This document shows positions 24,163 through 33,542 of a DNA stretch of 64,000 nt, one piece after another. A program made the translations under genes and the position numbers. Below the pieces are notes generated by a model, which worked only from the letters and a program-made list of their open reading frames with translations, was not told where the DNA came from and made no database searches. Source of the stretch: VXNF01 sp965116465 (GTDB taxonomy: Bacteria > Actinomycetota > Acidimicrobiia > Acidimicrobiales > CATQHL01); assembly GCA_965116465.1 (NCBI GenBank), contig OZ220687.1, forward strand, positions 3,224,001 through 3,288,000, given 5' to 3'. Position 1 is the first letter of the stretch, and every line of letters starts with the position of its first letter.

Positions 24163-25749
24163 TCAGACGGCGATGGCAGCGGCCAGGGCGGTGCGGGGTT
24201 CGGCAGCGCCGGACAGCTCACCGTCGGGGCTCACGTCGATGAGGTGGGCGTGGCCGGAGAGCTTCGGGTTCTCGTCGAGGCCGGTCACGTTGTGGCCCCG
24301 CGCCGTCAGCCCATCGGCCCAGGCGGCCGGCACGTGCGGTTCCAGCGCCACCGGCGGCAGCCATCCCGACGTCCAGGTGGCGAAGGCGTCGGGGCCGAGG
24401 AGCACCCAGCGTCCGGCGCCGAGTATCTCGGCGGGGGACTGGCCGCAGTGCAGCAGCCGGGCCAGCATCTGGAGCACCACCTGCGGTTGTGCGTCGCCCC
24501 CCATCGTGCCGAGCACCGACCGGTTCCGGCCGTCGAGCGTGGTCACCAGTGCCGGGCTGAGGGTGTGGGGTGGGCGCCGTCCCGGGGCGTAGCAGGCCGG
24601 GTGCGCGGGGTCGAGGCTGAAGCCCAGCCCCCGATTGTGCAGGAAGATGCCGGTGCTGCCGGCGACAAGCCGCGATCCGAAGCCCATGGCGTTGGACTGG
24701 ATGAGCGACACGGCCATGTTGGCGTCCGCGGCGCACAGGTAGGTCGTGTCCCCCGCGGCGCCGAGTGGGGTGACCGGGGTGTCGCCGGCCAGGACACGCT
24801 GCCTCAGGCTTGCGATCCGTGCCGCGTCGAGCAGGTCGGCCACGTCCGCCGCGTCGGACAGCTCAGCGGGACGGAAGGACCCGACGGCGCGGGCCGACTC
24901 GATCAGCCAGTGTGCCCAGTCGGCGTCGGCGGGATCGGCGGGAATCTCGAGCCCCTGCGCCAGGGCGGCCGCCGCCAGGATCAGGTAGCCCTGGGAGTTG
25001 GGCGGAACGGTCCAGAGCCGGTGACCCCAGGCCTCGACGGTGGCGGGTTCGACCCAGTCCGCCTGTGAGGCGGCCAGGTCGTCGGGGCTGAAGAGCCCGT
25101 CGGCGAGGCCCAGCAGGCCGTCGCCGAACTCGCCGCCGTAGTAGGCGTCCCGGCCACCGCTGACGATCGCCTCCAGTGCGCGGGCCGACCCGGGCCGCCG
25201 CACGGTGTCCCCGGCTCGGAGGTCGCCCGGGATGTCGGTGTTGCCCGGCGAGGTGGCCACGTCGCCGGCCGCTTGGGCCAGTTCGGCCGAAGCGCTGAAC
25301 CCGTCGGCCGCGTGGGCGTGTGCCGCACCGAGCACCTCGGGCAGGTTCATCACGCCCAGGCGGGTGTGCAACTCCAGCCAGCCGTCCACGCAGCCCGGAA
25401 CGGTGACCGCCGCCGGGTCGTACAGGCGGGGCATTGCCCGGTGGCCCTCGGCGCGCAACCGGTTGGCAGAAGCGCCCGAGGGGGCTCGGCCCGAGGCATT
25501 CAGGCAGAGCGGGGTTCCCTCGCCCGTGCCGACGAGGGCGAACATGTCACCGCCCATGCCGCAGGTGTTCGGAGCGACGACCGCCAGAACGGCGGCGGTG
25601 GCAACCGCGGCGTCCACCGCGTTGCCGCCGCCGGCGAGCATGCGGGCGCCCGCCTCCGAGGCGCGCCGGTCGATGGAGCAGACCATGCCGGCGGAGCCGA
25701 TTGCTGCGGGGACGGGTTGCTGCACGGTGACCTCCCGGGTCTCAGGCAT
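24163..25749 (-). CDS. Gamma-glutamyltransferase family protein
   Basis: This 528-residue Ntn-hydrolase is made as a precursor that cuts itself before a catalytic Thr. The large-subunit start IDRRASEAGARMLAGGGNAV and NTCGMGGDMFALV are clear. The new N-terminal Thr is expected in GDTTYLCAADANMAVSL, followed by NAMGFGSRLV and TLSPALVTTLDGR. No signal peptide is evident, unlike secreted glutathione-degrading forms, so a cytoplasmic acylase or hydrolase role is possible. ATG 25749 overlaps the stop of the P-type ATPase by 8 bp. Confidence 0.9.
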   Translation of the reverse strand: MPETREVTVQQPVPAAIGSAGMVCSIDRRASEAGARMLAGGGNAVDAAVATAAVLAVVAPNTCGMGGDMFALVGTGEGTPLCLNASGRAPSGASANRLRAEGHRAMPRLYDPAAVTVPGCVDGWLELHTRLGVMNLPEVLGAAHAHAADGFSASAELAQAAGDVATSPGNTDIPGDLRAGDTVRRPGSARALEAIVSGGRDAYYGGEFGDGLLGLADGLFSPDDLAASQADWVEPATVEAWGHRLWTVPPNSQGYLILAAAALAQGLEIPADPADADWAHWLIESARAVGSFRPAELSDAADVADLLDAARIASLRQRVLAGDTPVTPLGAAGDTTYLCAADANMAVSLIQSNAMGFGSRLVAGSTGIFLHNRGLGFSLDPAHPACYAPGRRPPHTLSPALVTTLDGRNRSVLGTMGGDAQPQVVLQMLARLLHCGQSPAEILGAGRWVLLGPDAFATWTSGWLPPVALEPHVPAAWADGLTARGHNVTGLDENPKLSGHAHLIDVSPDGELSGAAEPRTALAAAIAV

Positions 25750-28144
25750 CGCCGCCGGTGGCGGCCGGGGGGACGGTCCTGTGGCGCGCACCGTCGTCGC
25801 CGGATCTGCGGACCGGTCGACCGTGCACGAACCGGGGCAGGGCCACGATGGCTGCACCCCCCACGGCGACCGCTGCCCACACCGGGCCCCACAGCCACGC
25901 CGGCGGCAGGTCCAGCTCGAAGTAGTCGCGCAGCCCTCCGGAGACCATCACCACCACGTAGAGCGCGGCCATCACCCCCGCCAGGACGATCTTCCAGGGC
26001 CGCAGCGGGCGGCTCGTGACGACCAGGATGACGAGGCCCAGGCCGAGCAGTGTCATGGTGGCCACCGTGCGCGCCTCGATCAGCGTCGTCTCCGAGGCCC
26101 GGCGGGCCACCTCGTAGACGACCATCGTGCAGGCGGCCGCCACCGCTCCGGCCGGTATCGAGAAGCGCAGCACCCGCTGCAAGAAGCCGGGGCGGACGAG
26201 TTCGGTGCTGGGCGCCAGCGCCAGGAAGATGCCCGGAACGCCGATGCTGAACGTCCCGATCAGCGTGAGGTGCCGGGGCAGGAACGGGAACGACACGCCC
26301 ATGATCCCGATGGCGGCGGTGATCAGCAGCGCATAGGCGGCCTTGGCGATGAACAGGTTCGAGACCCGTTCCACGTTGTTGATGACCTTGCGGCCCTCGT
26401 CCACCACCCGGGGGAGCGTGGCGAAGGAGTCGTCGAGCACCACCAACTCGGCCACGGCCCGGCTGGCGGCGCTGCCCGACCCCATGGCGATGCCCATGTC
26501 GGAGTCCTTGAGCGCCAGCACGTCGTTCACGCCGTCGCCGGTCATGGCCACCGTCCGGCCCCCGGCCTGCAGGGCGCCCACCATGGCGCGCTTCTGGTGC
26601 GGCGTGACCCGGCCGAACACGGCGTTGCGCTCCATGGCGTCGCCGAGCTCGGCCGCCTCGGTCGGAAGCTCGCGCGCGTCGATGTACGCCTCGGCGCCGG
26701 GCACCCCGGCCCGCTGGGCGACCGCCGAGACAGTGGCCGCGTTGTCCCCGGAGATGACCTTCAGGTCCACGCCCTGGTCCTGGAAGTAGGCCAGGATCTC
26801 GGGCGCGTCGTGGCGGATCGTGTCGCCCAGCACCACGACCGCCACGGCGCGGCGGTCCGGCGCCGGACCGTTGCCGCCGGCGCCGCCCTCCGCCCGGCTG
26901 AGAAGCAGGACCCGGCGGCCGGCGCCGGCCCAGTGCTCCACCCGGCTGCTGGCCTCGCCGTCGGACGGGGTGAGCAGGATGTCCGGCGCGCCGAAATAGA
27001 AGAGCCCCTGCTCGGAGAACGTGGCGGAGGCCCACTTGCGGGCCGAGGAGAACGGCTCGACGTCGACGACCTGCCAACCGTCGGGGGGCGGGCAGGCCGA
27101 TGCGACTGCGGCCGTGGTGGCGTTCGGGCTCGGATCCGACGCCGCCATCGCCCCGAGGGCGGCGGTTGCCGCTGCCGCGTCCCAGCCGTCCACCGGCTCC
27201 AGCGACTCGAAGGAGATCTCCCCGGTGGTGATCGTGCCCGTCTTGTCCAGGCAGAGGGTGTCGACCCGGGCCAGCAACTCCACCGCCGCCAACTCCTTGG
27301 CCAGAGCGCGCCGGCGCGCCAGGGCGATCACGCCGGCCACGAACGCCAGCGACGTGAGCAGCACCAGGCCGTCGGGAACCATCGCGACCGCGGCCCCCAC
27401 AGTGCCGCGGAGAGCCTCCTGCCAGAGGTCCTCCGCGCCCAGCAGCCGCCACAGCAACAAGGCGCTCGCAGGCGGGATCAGCCACACCAGCACCCGCAGG
27501 ATCTGATTCACGCCTCGCCGCAATTCGGAGTCCACGAGGGTGAACCGGCGGGCCTCCTCACTCAGCTCGGCGGCGTAGGAGGCGCCCCCGATGCCCTCGG
27601 CCCGGTAGACCCCGCTGCCGGCGGCCACGAAGCTGCCGGACATCACCCGGTTGCCCGGCTCCTTGCCGATGGCGTCGGACTCGCCGGTCAGGAGCGACTC
27701 GTCCACCTCCAGCCCCACCGCGGCGAGCACCGTGCCGTCCACCACCACCTGGTCACCGGAGACCAGCTCCAGCAGGTCGTCGGCCACGACGCCGCCCACG
27801 TCGATCTCGCTGCTCTCGCCGTCACGGCGCACCCGTGCCCGAGGCTCCGAGAGCACCGCCAGCCGCCGCAGCTCCGCCCGTGCCCGCAGCTCCTGGACGA
27901 TGCCGATGATGCTGTTGGACACCACCACGCCCACGAACAGGGCATCCCCGGGCGCTCCGGCCACCAGGATCAGCACGAGCAGCGTGAGCAGGATGGCGTT
28001 GACGGGGGTGAAGACGTTCGCCCGGATGATCTCGCCGAGCGTGCGCACCGGAGCGTCGGGCACGTCGTTGATGCGGCCGTCGGCGACACGCTGCGCCACC
28101 TCGTCGGCGGTCAGGCCGGCGAGGTCCGCCGCCGTTGCGCTCAT
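25742..28144 (-). CDS. Cation-transporting P-type ATPase (CtpE-like)
   Basis: This 800-residue pump has the P-type ATPase order: LLTGESDA in the actuator domain, VAMVPDGLVLLTSLAF in the ion-binding membrane helix, the phosphorylated Asp in CLDKTGTITTGE, and MTGDGVNDVLALKDSDMGIAMG in the hinge. At least eight membrane segments are visible. The NVFTPVNAILLTLLVLILVAG opening and lack of metal-binding CxxC or CPx motifs argue against heavy-metal P1B pumps and fit the mycobacterial CtpE group (linked to calcium). It starts 10 bp after the Nudix gene stop. Confidence 0.9.
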   Translation of the reverse strand: MSATAADLAGLTADEVAQRVADGRINDVPDAPVRTLGEIIRANVFTPVNAILLTLLVLILVAGAPGDALFVGVVVSNSIIGIVQELRARAELRRLAVLSEPRARVRRDGESSEIDVGGVVADDLLELVSGDQVVVDGTVLAAVGLEVDESLLTGESDAIGKEPGNRVMSGSFVAAGSGVYRAEGIGGASYAAELSEEARRFTLVDSELRRGVNQILRVLVWLIPPASALLLWRLLGAEDLWQEALRGTVGAAVAMVPDGLVLLTSLAFVAGVIALARRRALAKELAAVELLARVDTLCLDKTGTITTGEISFESLEPVDGWDAAAATAALGAMAASDPSPNATTAAVASACPPPDGWQVVDVEPFSSARKWASATFSEQGLFYFGAPDILLTPSDGEASSRVEHWAGAGRRVLLLSRAEGGAGGNGPAPDRRAVAVVVLGDTIRHDAPEILAYFQDQGVDLKVISGDNAATVSAVAQRAGVPGAEAYIDARELPTEAAELGDAMERNAVFGRVTPHQKRAMVGALQAGGRTVAMTGDGVNDVLALKDSDMGIAMGSGSAASRAVAELVVLDDSFATLPRVVDEGRKVINNVERVSNLFIAKAAYALLITAAIGIMGVSFPFLPRHLTLIGTFSIGVPGIFLALAPSTELVRPGFLQRVLRFSIPAGAVAAACTMVVYEVARRASETTLIEARTVATMTLLGLGLVILVVTSRPLRPWKIVLAGVMAALYVVVMVSGGLRDYFELDLPPAWLWGPVWAAVAVGGAAIVALPRFVHGRPVRRSGDDGARHRTVPPAATGGDA

Positions 28145-28154
28145 GGCGGGGATG

Positions 28155-28916
28155 TTAGGTGAGCCCGCTGCCTCCGCTGCGTTCCAGCCGCCAGGGAAGG
28201 CCCTCCGACGCCCACAGCCGGTGGCGGGGGCCACCGATGTCGGGGTCAGCCGTCGCGTACCCGGCGTCGCCCTCCCAGAGCGCCACCGTCTCCCCGTCGG
28301 CGGCGGTGGCCAGGACGGTCTCGTAGAACATCGGCTCCCTGCGCCGTGCCGCCGCCAGCGCGTCGGTGACGGTGCCGAAATCCGTGAGTTCGTGCAGGGT
28401 GACGAAGGTGGGCGGCAGGAACCACGTGGCTCCGGCCTCGGTGTGGCGCCGGATGGCCTCGGCAGGTGACAGCCACAGATGCTCGGAGATCTCCCGGCCG
28501 TCCACCTGCACGGCCTCCGGCGGAGCAGGCGCCAGGAAGAACCACGTGGCGAGTTGAGGGGCGAAGTCCGGCGGGGGCGTCCAGTGCGAGAAGCGCACGA
28601 GCGTGCGCGGGTCCACCCGCAGCCCCGCCTCCTCGGCGGTTTCCCGCACCGCGGCCAGGCGCGCCACCTCGTAGCGGTCGTCGGGATCGGCGGCCGCCGC
28701 CCGATCCTCCGGATCCACGCGGCCGCCGGGGAAGACCCACACCCCGCCCATCACCGGCAGGTCGGGACTGCGTCGCAGCAGCAGTGTCTGGAGGCCGCTC
28801 GCCGATTGCCGCAGCAGCACCGTCGTGGCCGCCGGCACCGGCGGCGAGGTACTGCGCCGGGCATAGTCCGCCAGCCACCGCTCGTAGTGCGCGCCGCGGC
28901 CGCCCGGAGGATTCAT
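28155..28916 (-). CDS. Nudix hydrolase, NUDT19-like
   Basis: This 253-residue protein has the Nudix box in FPGGRVDPED through AAVRETAEEAGLRV, with a long insertion between the glycine and the REXXEE parts as in the NUDT7/NUDT19 coenzyme-A diphosphatase type. Its length is above that of a minimal Nudix domain. ATG 28916 is used; a GTG 9 bases earlier is also in frame. It is the first gene of a tight leftward operon with the P-type ATPase and gamma-glutamyltransferase, a pairing with no evident shared function. Confidence 0.85.
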   Translation of the reverse strand: MNPPGGRGAHYERWLADYARRSTSPPVPAATTVLLRQSASGLQTLLLRRSPDLPVMGGVWVFPGGRVDPEDRAAAADPDDRYEVARLAAVRETAEEAGLRVDPRTLVRFSHWTPPPDFAPQLATWFFLAPAPPEAVQVDGREISEHLWLSPAEAIRRHTEAGATWFLPPTFVTLHELTDFGTVTDALAAARRREPMFYETVLATAADGETVALWEGDAGYATADPDIGGPRHRLWASEGLPWRLERSGGSGLT

Positions 28917-29050
28917 AGAGAACACGAGGGTACCTGCCGCCGGCCTCCGACCTGACAGCCTCGATGCGGGCGCGCGGCCGGGTCTGCGATGCTATGGGCT
29001 GCGCAGGCCGGCGGGGTGTGCCGGCCGGACCGGTGAGCAGGGAGGTCGAC

Positions 29051-29335
29051 ATGGCTGGCGAGGGCGAGAAGAAGCGCGAGGTCCCGATCCGGCTGCCGCC
29101 GGAGTTGGAGGGGGGCTGCTGGGCGAACTTCGCCGCCGTCACCCACAGCCCTTACGAGTTCACGCTGGACTTCGTGCGCATGAACTTCGACGGCGTCGAG
29201 CCTCGCAACGGGGTCGTGGTCCAGCGGATCCACATGTCGCCGCTGTTCGTGCAGCAACTCATCGACGCCCTGCAGGACAACTGGCGGAAGTACGCCGCCA
29301 AGGCCATGCCGAAGGAGTTGCGCGACGAGGGCTGA
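29051..29335 (+). CDS. DUF3467 family protein
   Basis: This 94-residue soluble protein matches DUF3467: RLPPELEGGCWANFAAVTHS near the start, FTLDFVRMNFDG, and VVQRIHMSPLFVQQLIDALQ. These proteins are widespread, small and of unknown function. A strong Shine-Dalgarno, GGGAGGTC, sits before the ATG, which excludes upstream in-frame codons. It faces the fused EtfB-EtfA gene. Confidence 0.87.
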   Translation: MAGEGEKKREVPIRLPPELEGGCWANFAAVTHSPYEFTLDFVRMNFDGVEPRNGVVVQRIHMSPLFVQQLIDALQDNWRKYAAKAMPKELRDEG

Positions 29336-29353
29336 CGGCCCCCGACGCCCCGC

Positions 29354-31207
29354 TCAGCCCGTCAGAGCGGCCTCCAGGCGCGGGATCAACTCGTCGAAGA
29401 CGTCGCGCCAGTCGGCCACGAACCCCACGTCGCACCAGTCGAAGATCGGCGCCTCCGGGTCGGGGTTGACCGCCACGATGCTTCCCGACGAGCGCACGCC
29501 GGCGGTGTGGTTGAACTTGCCCGAGAGGCCGATGGCGATGTACAGCCGGGGCGAGATGCTGTGGCCGGTGATGCCCACCTGGCGGGCCCGGGGCATGGCG
29601 CCGACATCGGTCACCCTGCGGGTGGCGCAAAGTTCGGCGCCGATCTTGCGGGCGTCCGCCCGCAGCCGCTCGTAGTCGGCCACGTCGACACCCACGCCGA
29701 CGCCGATCACGACCTCGGCGCGGGCCAGCAGGTCGCCGTCGTCGTCCCGCCTGCGCCCCAGCACCCGCACACGCCCCCGCGGGACAACGGTGATCCCGGT
29801 CACGGGCAACTCCGGCGTGCGGCGCGGCTCGGGCAGTCCGAGCACGCCGGCGCGCACCGTCGCCATCTGCACAGCCGAGGAGCAGGCGATGTCGGCGATC
29901 ACGTAGCCGCCGAAGGCCGGCTTCTCGGCGATCAGGCGACCGTCCACGCAGGAGAGCCCCACGGCGTCGCCGGTCAGGCCGGCGCCCAGGCGGGCCGCCA
30001 CCCGCGACGCCACCTCGCGACCCCAGGCCGTGCCCGGCGCCAGGATCGCCCAGGGCCCCGCGGCTTCGGCCCAGTCGCCGACCGCGGCGGCGACATCCTC
30101 CTCGGCGAGCCCGCCGTGGCCTTCGGCGGGCGCGGGATCGGTGCCTGTCCCGGCGGCGCTGATCCGGTGGACCGCGTCGGCTCCGAAGCCGCCGAGTTCG
30201 CCGCCCGCGGCGGGGCCCAGCGCCACGACGTGGCCGCCGACGGCGCCGGCCAGGCGCGCCGCGGCTCCCAGCAACTCCCGGGAGTGCCGGTCACGAGCCG
30301 GCTCGATGAGCACGCCGACGGTGGGCCCGCCGCTCTGGGACGCCGGCAACTCGACGATCAGCCCCGAGCCGCGGGCGACCTCCGGGGTGCCGGCGGGCGC
30401 CAACGCCCCCCGATCCTTCAGGACCGCGATGGCCCGGTCGGCCCCCGCGGGGAGGTCGCCGGGCAGGACCTCGCGTCGCCTGTCGATCTGCAGGGTCCAG
30501 ACCGGTCCGACGGAGGTGGGGCTGGCCGCGGCGCCCCACGGGCCGGGTCCCAACTCGGCCGCGTCGATGGTCCGTATGCGCGAGCCGTCGACCCCCGCCC
30601 AGACGGTGGGATCCTTGATCTTGCAGGGATCGATCAGCCGCTCGGCGCACGACAGCAGCGCCGGGAGATCCAGCTCGGCCTCCAGCCACTCGTCGTTGTG
30701 CTCGAGGAGCAGCGACACCCGCTCCCCGGTGAGGCTCAGCCGGCGAACCCCGCAGGCGAACGGCAGCCCCAGCAACTCGGCGAGCTGCGGGGGCACCTGG
30801 CCGGTGTCGGCATCCACGGAGTTCCGCCCCGCCAGGATCAAGTCGAAGGGTCCGAGATGTTCCACCGCGGCGGCCAGCGCCCGGGCGGTGGCCAGGGTGT
30901 CGGAGCCGGCGAACGCCGGGTCGGTCACGTGGAAGCCGGCGTCGGCGCCGAAGGCGATGGCTTCCCGGCACACCGTGTCCGCGGAGGGTGGCCCGAGGGT
31001 CAGCACGCTCAGGGTGCCGCCGCTGGCCCTGGCGATCCGGAGGCCCTGGGCGACGCCGCGCCGGCAGTAGTCGTTCATGTGCAGCGCGTGCCCGTCGCGC
31101 ACGAGCCGGCGGTCAGGGCCGAGGCGCATGTTCTCGAAGACGGGGATCTGCTTGGCCAGCGCCAGCACGCGCATCGGGCGGGTGGGTTGCAGTTCCGGGA
31201 GGCTCAT
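29354..31207 (-). CDS. Electron transfer flavoprotein, fused beta and alpha subunits
   Basis: This 617-residue protein joins EtfB (about residues 10-255) and EtfA (about 300-617) in one chain. The EtfB part begins RVLALAKQIPVFENMRL with a conserved central LILAGRNSVDADTGQVPPQL. The EtfA part has the FAD-binding end: RQVGITGHSISPRLYIAIG, then SGKFNHTAGVRSS and VAVNPDPEAPIFDWCDVGFV. ETF carries electrons from acyl-CoA and other dehydrogenases to the quinone pool; most bacteria have two genes. No ETF:quinone oxidoreductase gene is nearby. Its ATG overlaps the upstream phosphatase stop. Confidence 0.9.
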   Translation of the reverse strand: MSLPELQPTRPMRVLALAKQIPVFENMRLGPDRRLVRDGHALHMNDYCRRGVAQGLRIARASGGTLSVLTLGPPSADTVCREAIAFGADAGFHVTDPAFAGSDTLATARALAAAVEHLGPFDLILAGRNSVDADTGQVPPQLAELLGLPFACGVRRLSLTGERVSLLLEHNDEWLEAELDLPALLSCAERLIDPCKIKDPTVWAGVDGSRIRTIDAAELGPGPWGAAASPTSVGPVWTLQIDRRREVLPGDLPAGADRAIAVLKDRGALAPAGTPEVARGSGLIVELPASQSGGPTVGVLIEPARDRHSRELLGAAARLAGAVGGHVVALGPAAGGELGGFGADAVHRISAAGTGTDPAPAEGHGGLAEEDVAAAVGDWAEAAGPWAILAPGTAWGREVASRVAARLGAGLTGDAVGLSCVDGRLIAEKPAFGGYVIADIACSSAVQMATVRAGVLGLPEPRRTPELPVTGITVVPRGRVRVLGRRRDDDGDLLARAEVVIGVGVGVDVADYERLRADARKIGAELCATRRVTDVGAMPRARQVGITGHSISPRLYIAIGLSGKFNHTAGVRSSGSIVAVNPDPEAPIFDWCDVGFVADWRDVFDELIPRLEAALTG

Positions 31208-31827
31208 GGCTCCGGCAGCGGGTCGAGGGTGTCGCGAACGGTGTGCAGGTGCGCGGTCTCGTTCAGCGACGTGACGTGCATACCGCCGAGCAGGTTGCGG
31301 CGCAGGCGGCACAGGCCGGTGTACTCGACGCTGAAGAAGAACACGTTCTCGATGTCGAGGAAGTGGCTCACGAGGGCGTTGATCGTCCCGCTGTGCGCCA
31401 CCACGGCGACGGACCGGTCGGCCTGTTCGGCCTGCCAGGCGGCGAAGGCGGCCGCCACCTCCTCCCGGAACCGTTCGGGGTCCGTGAACCCGGCCTCCTC
31501 CCAGCGGCCGCTGCGCAGGTGGTGCCAGATCTCGTGGCGCTCGCGCCGCATCTGCTCGTAGGGGATGTACGTGTTGCTGCCGCTGTCGATCTCCGAGAAG
31601 CCGTCGACCGTCTCGACCTCCAGACCCCGCGCGGCGGCCAGGGGCTCGGCCGTCTCGACCGCCCGGCGCTTGGGGCTGGCGGCCACGTGATCGATCTGCT
31701 CGCCCTCGAGCCACGCGGCCAGGCGCCGGGCCTGCTCGCGGCCGACGTCGGTGAGGCCCGGGTCGGCGGGTCCGTCGGTGTTCTCCACCCGCTCGGGCAG
31801 GGCGTGACGGATCAGGATCAGCTTCAC
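31204..31827 (-). CDS. Histidine phosphatase family protein
   Basis: This 207-residue protein has the phosphoglycerate-mutase-type start MKLILIRHALPER with the phospho-accepting His, VAASPKRRAVETAEPLA with the conserved Arg, and the second catalytic His in VAVVAHSGTINALVSHFL. It is a phosphohydrolase of unknown substrate. Its stop overlaps the EtfBA start as ATGA, so the two are translationally coupled. Confidence 0.9.
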   Translation of the reverse strand: MKLILIRHALPERVENTDGPADPGLTDVGREQARRLAAWLEGEQIDHVAASPKRRAVETAEPLAAARGLEVETVDGFSEIDSGSNTYIPYEQMRRERHEIWHHLRSGRWEEAGFTDPERFREEVAAAFAAWQAEQADRSVAVVAHSGTINALVSHFLDIENVFFFSVEYTGLCRLRRNLLGGMHVTSLNETAHLHTVRDTLDPLPEP

Positions 31828-31916
31828 GCGCCCGTACGGTACCGGCCGGTCGGCCCGAGCGGCCGGGATGGCCCGGCCTCGCCGGTACCGGCAACCGAAT
31901 GTGGCAACATCGCGCC

Positions 31917-32414
31917 ATGGCCGTGGATCACACCGGCGTCCTGTTCACCGCGGAGGACACTGCCGAGGTTCTTTCCTGCATGGAGGATCTGGCGGCGCGT
32001 GACGACGGCAGGGGATGGCTGAACCTGCAGCCCTGGGTGGAGGATGAGGATCGTCCGCCGACCTCACCGCTGGGGCGGATGTTCTCGTCGGTGGGGCCCG
32101 CGGTTCCGCTCGCCACCTGGGTGCCGCGGCACCGGCGCGGCCGGAGCGTCGTTGCGGGGACCGTGGGCATCTCGCACGCCGCCGGCCGCTTCGCGGTGCG
32201 GCGGCTCGCCGACGGTGGGGTGGAGGTCCCGCCGGGATGGGCCGTACGGCAGGATCACACGCGGCGGGGGCTGGTCTTCGAGTTGCCCGAGGAGACCGCC
32301 GTCGGCGACATCCTCACGTTCCTGCTCGCCGCGATCGAGGTTCTCAGCGGGGTGGACACCCACGGCCGCTGGGTCGCCGACCTCGCTGTCCAGCGCAGTT
32401 CCCGGGGGCCCTGA
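31917..32414 (+). CDS. Conserved-looking hypothetical protein
   Basis: This 165-residue protein was not recognised. It is acidic and soluble, with ITGG-free sequence and no signal peptide or membrane helix. The middle part has PLATWVPRHRRGRSVVAGTVG and the C-terminal part RRGLVFELPEETAVGDILTF, which look like alternating beta strands and a final helix. Normal codon use and a clear open frame support it. ATG 31917 and ATG 31899 are both possible starts. Confidence 0.6.
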   Translation: MAVDHTGVLFTAEDTAEVLSCMEDLAARDDGRGWLNLQPWVEDEDRPPTSPLGRMFSSVGPAVPLATWVPRHRRGRSVVAGTVGISHAAGRFAVRRLADGGVEVPPGWAVRQDHTRRGLVFELPEETAVGDILTFLLAAIEVLSGVDTHGRWVADLAVQRSSRGP

Positions 32415-32503
32415 CGGCGCCACATGTCCCTGACCGGTGGCACGGTCACCGGCGGTGTCCCGGCAGCCGCCGTGCGTCGCCGCCGGCCGGTTAGGGTCCG
32501 CAC

Positions 32504-33091
32504 ATGATCAACAGCGCGAACGGTGGAACGGTTGCAGGCAGCGGGACCCGGGCAGCGGGTGCCGGGACGGTGTGGGTGTGGGACACCGACAGTCCCGTCG
32601 GCCGGTTGGGGTTGGCGCTCACCGAGGCGGGGCTGCGGCGGCTCACCTTCCTGCCCCCCGGGATCGCCGGCAGCGGCGAGGTCGAGGAATTGGTCGCCGT
32701 CATGGCCGCCACGGTCTCTCCGGATGTTGTCGTCGCCGCCGCGCCTCTGGACGGCGTGCGCCGCCGACTCGACGACTATTTCGCGGGCAACCTGCAGGAC
32801 TTCGGCATCGGAGTGGACTGGCGCGGCAGCACCGGCTTCTACCGCAAGGCGCTGGAGGTGACGGCGGCCATTCCCTACGGGCGGACCCGCAGCTACGCGG
32901 GGGTCGCCGCCGCCGCCGGGAGCCCCCGAGCCGCACGGGCCGTCGGCACGGCCATGGCGACCAATCCGGTGGCGCTGGTCGTTCCCTGCCACCGGGTCGT
33001 CCGTGCCGACGGCAGGCGCGGCCCCTACGGGGGCGGCACGGCGGCCAAGGATCTGCTGCTGGACCTGGAGGCGTCGGTCGGCGGCAACTGA
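32504..33091 (+). CDS. ogt: Methylated-DNA--protein-cysteine methyltransferase
   Basis: This 195-residue DNA repair protein removes alkyl groups from O6 of guanine onto its own cysteine. The active-site PCHRVVRADG motif is in place, preceded by the NPVALV strand. The helix-turn-helix region, IPYGRTRSYAGVAAAAGSPRAARAVGTA, is slightly divergent but recognisable, as is the GGGTAAKDLLLDLE end. A Gly/Ala-rich N-terminus of about 20 residues precedes the fold. It stands alone between unrelated genes. Confidence 0.92.
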   Translation: MINSANGGTVAGSGTRAAGAGTVWVWDTDSPVGRLGLALTEAGLRRLTFLPPGIAGSGEVEELVAVMAATVSPDVVVAAAPLDGVRRRLDDYFAGNLQDFGIGVDWRGSTGFYRKALEVTAAIPYGRTRSYAGVAAAAGSPRAARAVGTAMATNPVALVVPCHRVVRADGRRGPYGGGTAAKDLLLDLEASVGGN

Positions 33092-33148
33092 GGCGGGAAG
33101 CTCGCGGCCGGCTTCCTCAGGCCCTCGCCGGGGCCGCCACCGCCTCGC

Positions 33149-33367
33149 TCAGAGGGCGATCTCCTCGATCTCGGAGGTCTCCCAGAACTCGTGGTTCTCG
33201 ATCCAGTCGGCGTTGGCGGACCGCAGCAGTGCCTCGGGATCGTGGCCCGGGTCGCTCTCATCCCCGACGCCGCTGAACAGTGATCGCCAAGCGCCGGACC
33301 ACCAGGCCAGGAGCGCGATCAGCAGGCACGATGCCAGGAATGCGGCGATCGGTACCAGCAACTCCAC
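33149..33367 (-). CDS. Small single-pass membrane protein
   Basis: This 72-residue protein starts with one hydrophobic segment (about residues 3-24: LLVPIAAFLASCLLIALLAWW) followed by an acidic, soluble tail rich in Glu, Asp and Trp. No family was recognised. Its orientation and position just before the acyl-CoA synthetase pair leave its role open. A real gene is likely because the membrane-plus-acidic-tail design is coherent, but shortness limits confidence. Confidence 0.5.
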   Translation of the reverse strand: MELLVPIAAFLASCLLIALLAWWSGAWRSLFSGVGDESDPGHDPEALLRSANADWIENHEFWETSEIEEIAL

Positions 33368-33542
33368 AGGCGGCGAACCTTATCCAGGGACGATCGAGTT
33401 GTCCACATGTACTCCTCCGATGTCCCGAAGGCGGCCATTCTCGACGTGACGGTCAGGCGGCGGGCGCGGATGTGGCGTTTGCGGGACGGCGGGCGGTCAC
33501 CGAGGCGGCGCGGTATGGTCGCCACTCGCCTGAGGAGGTGCC

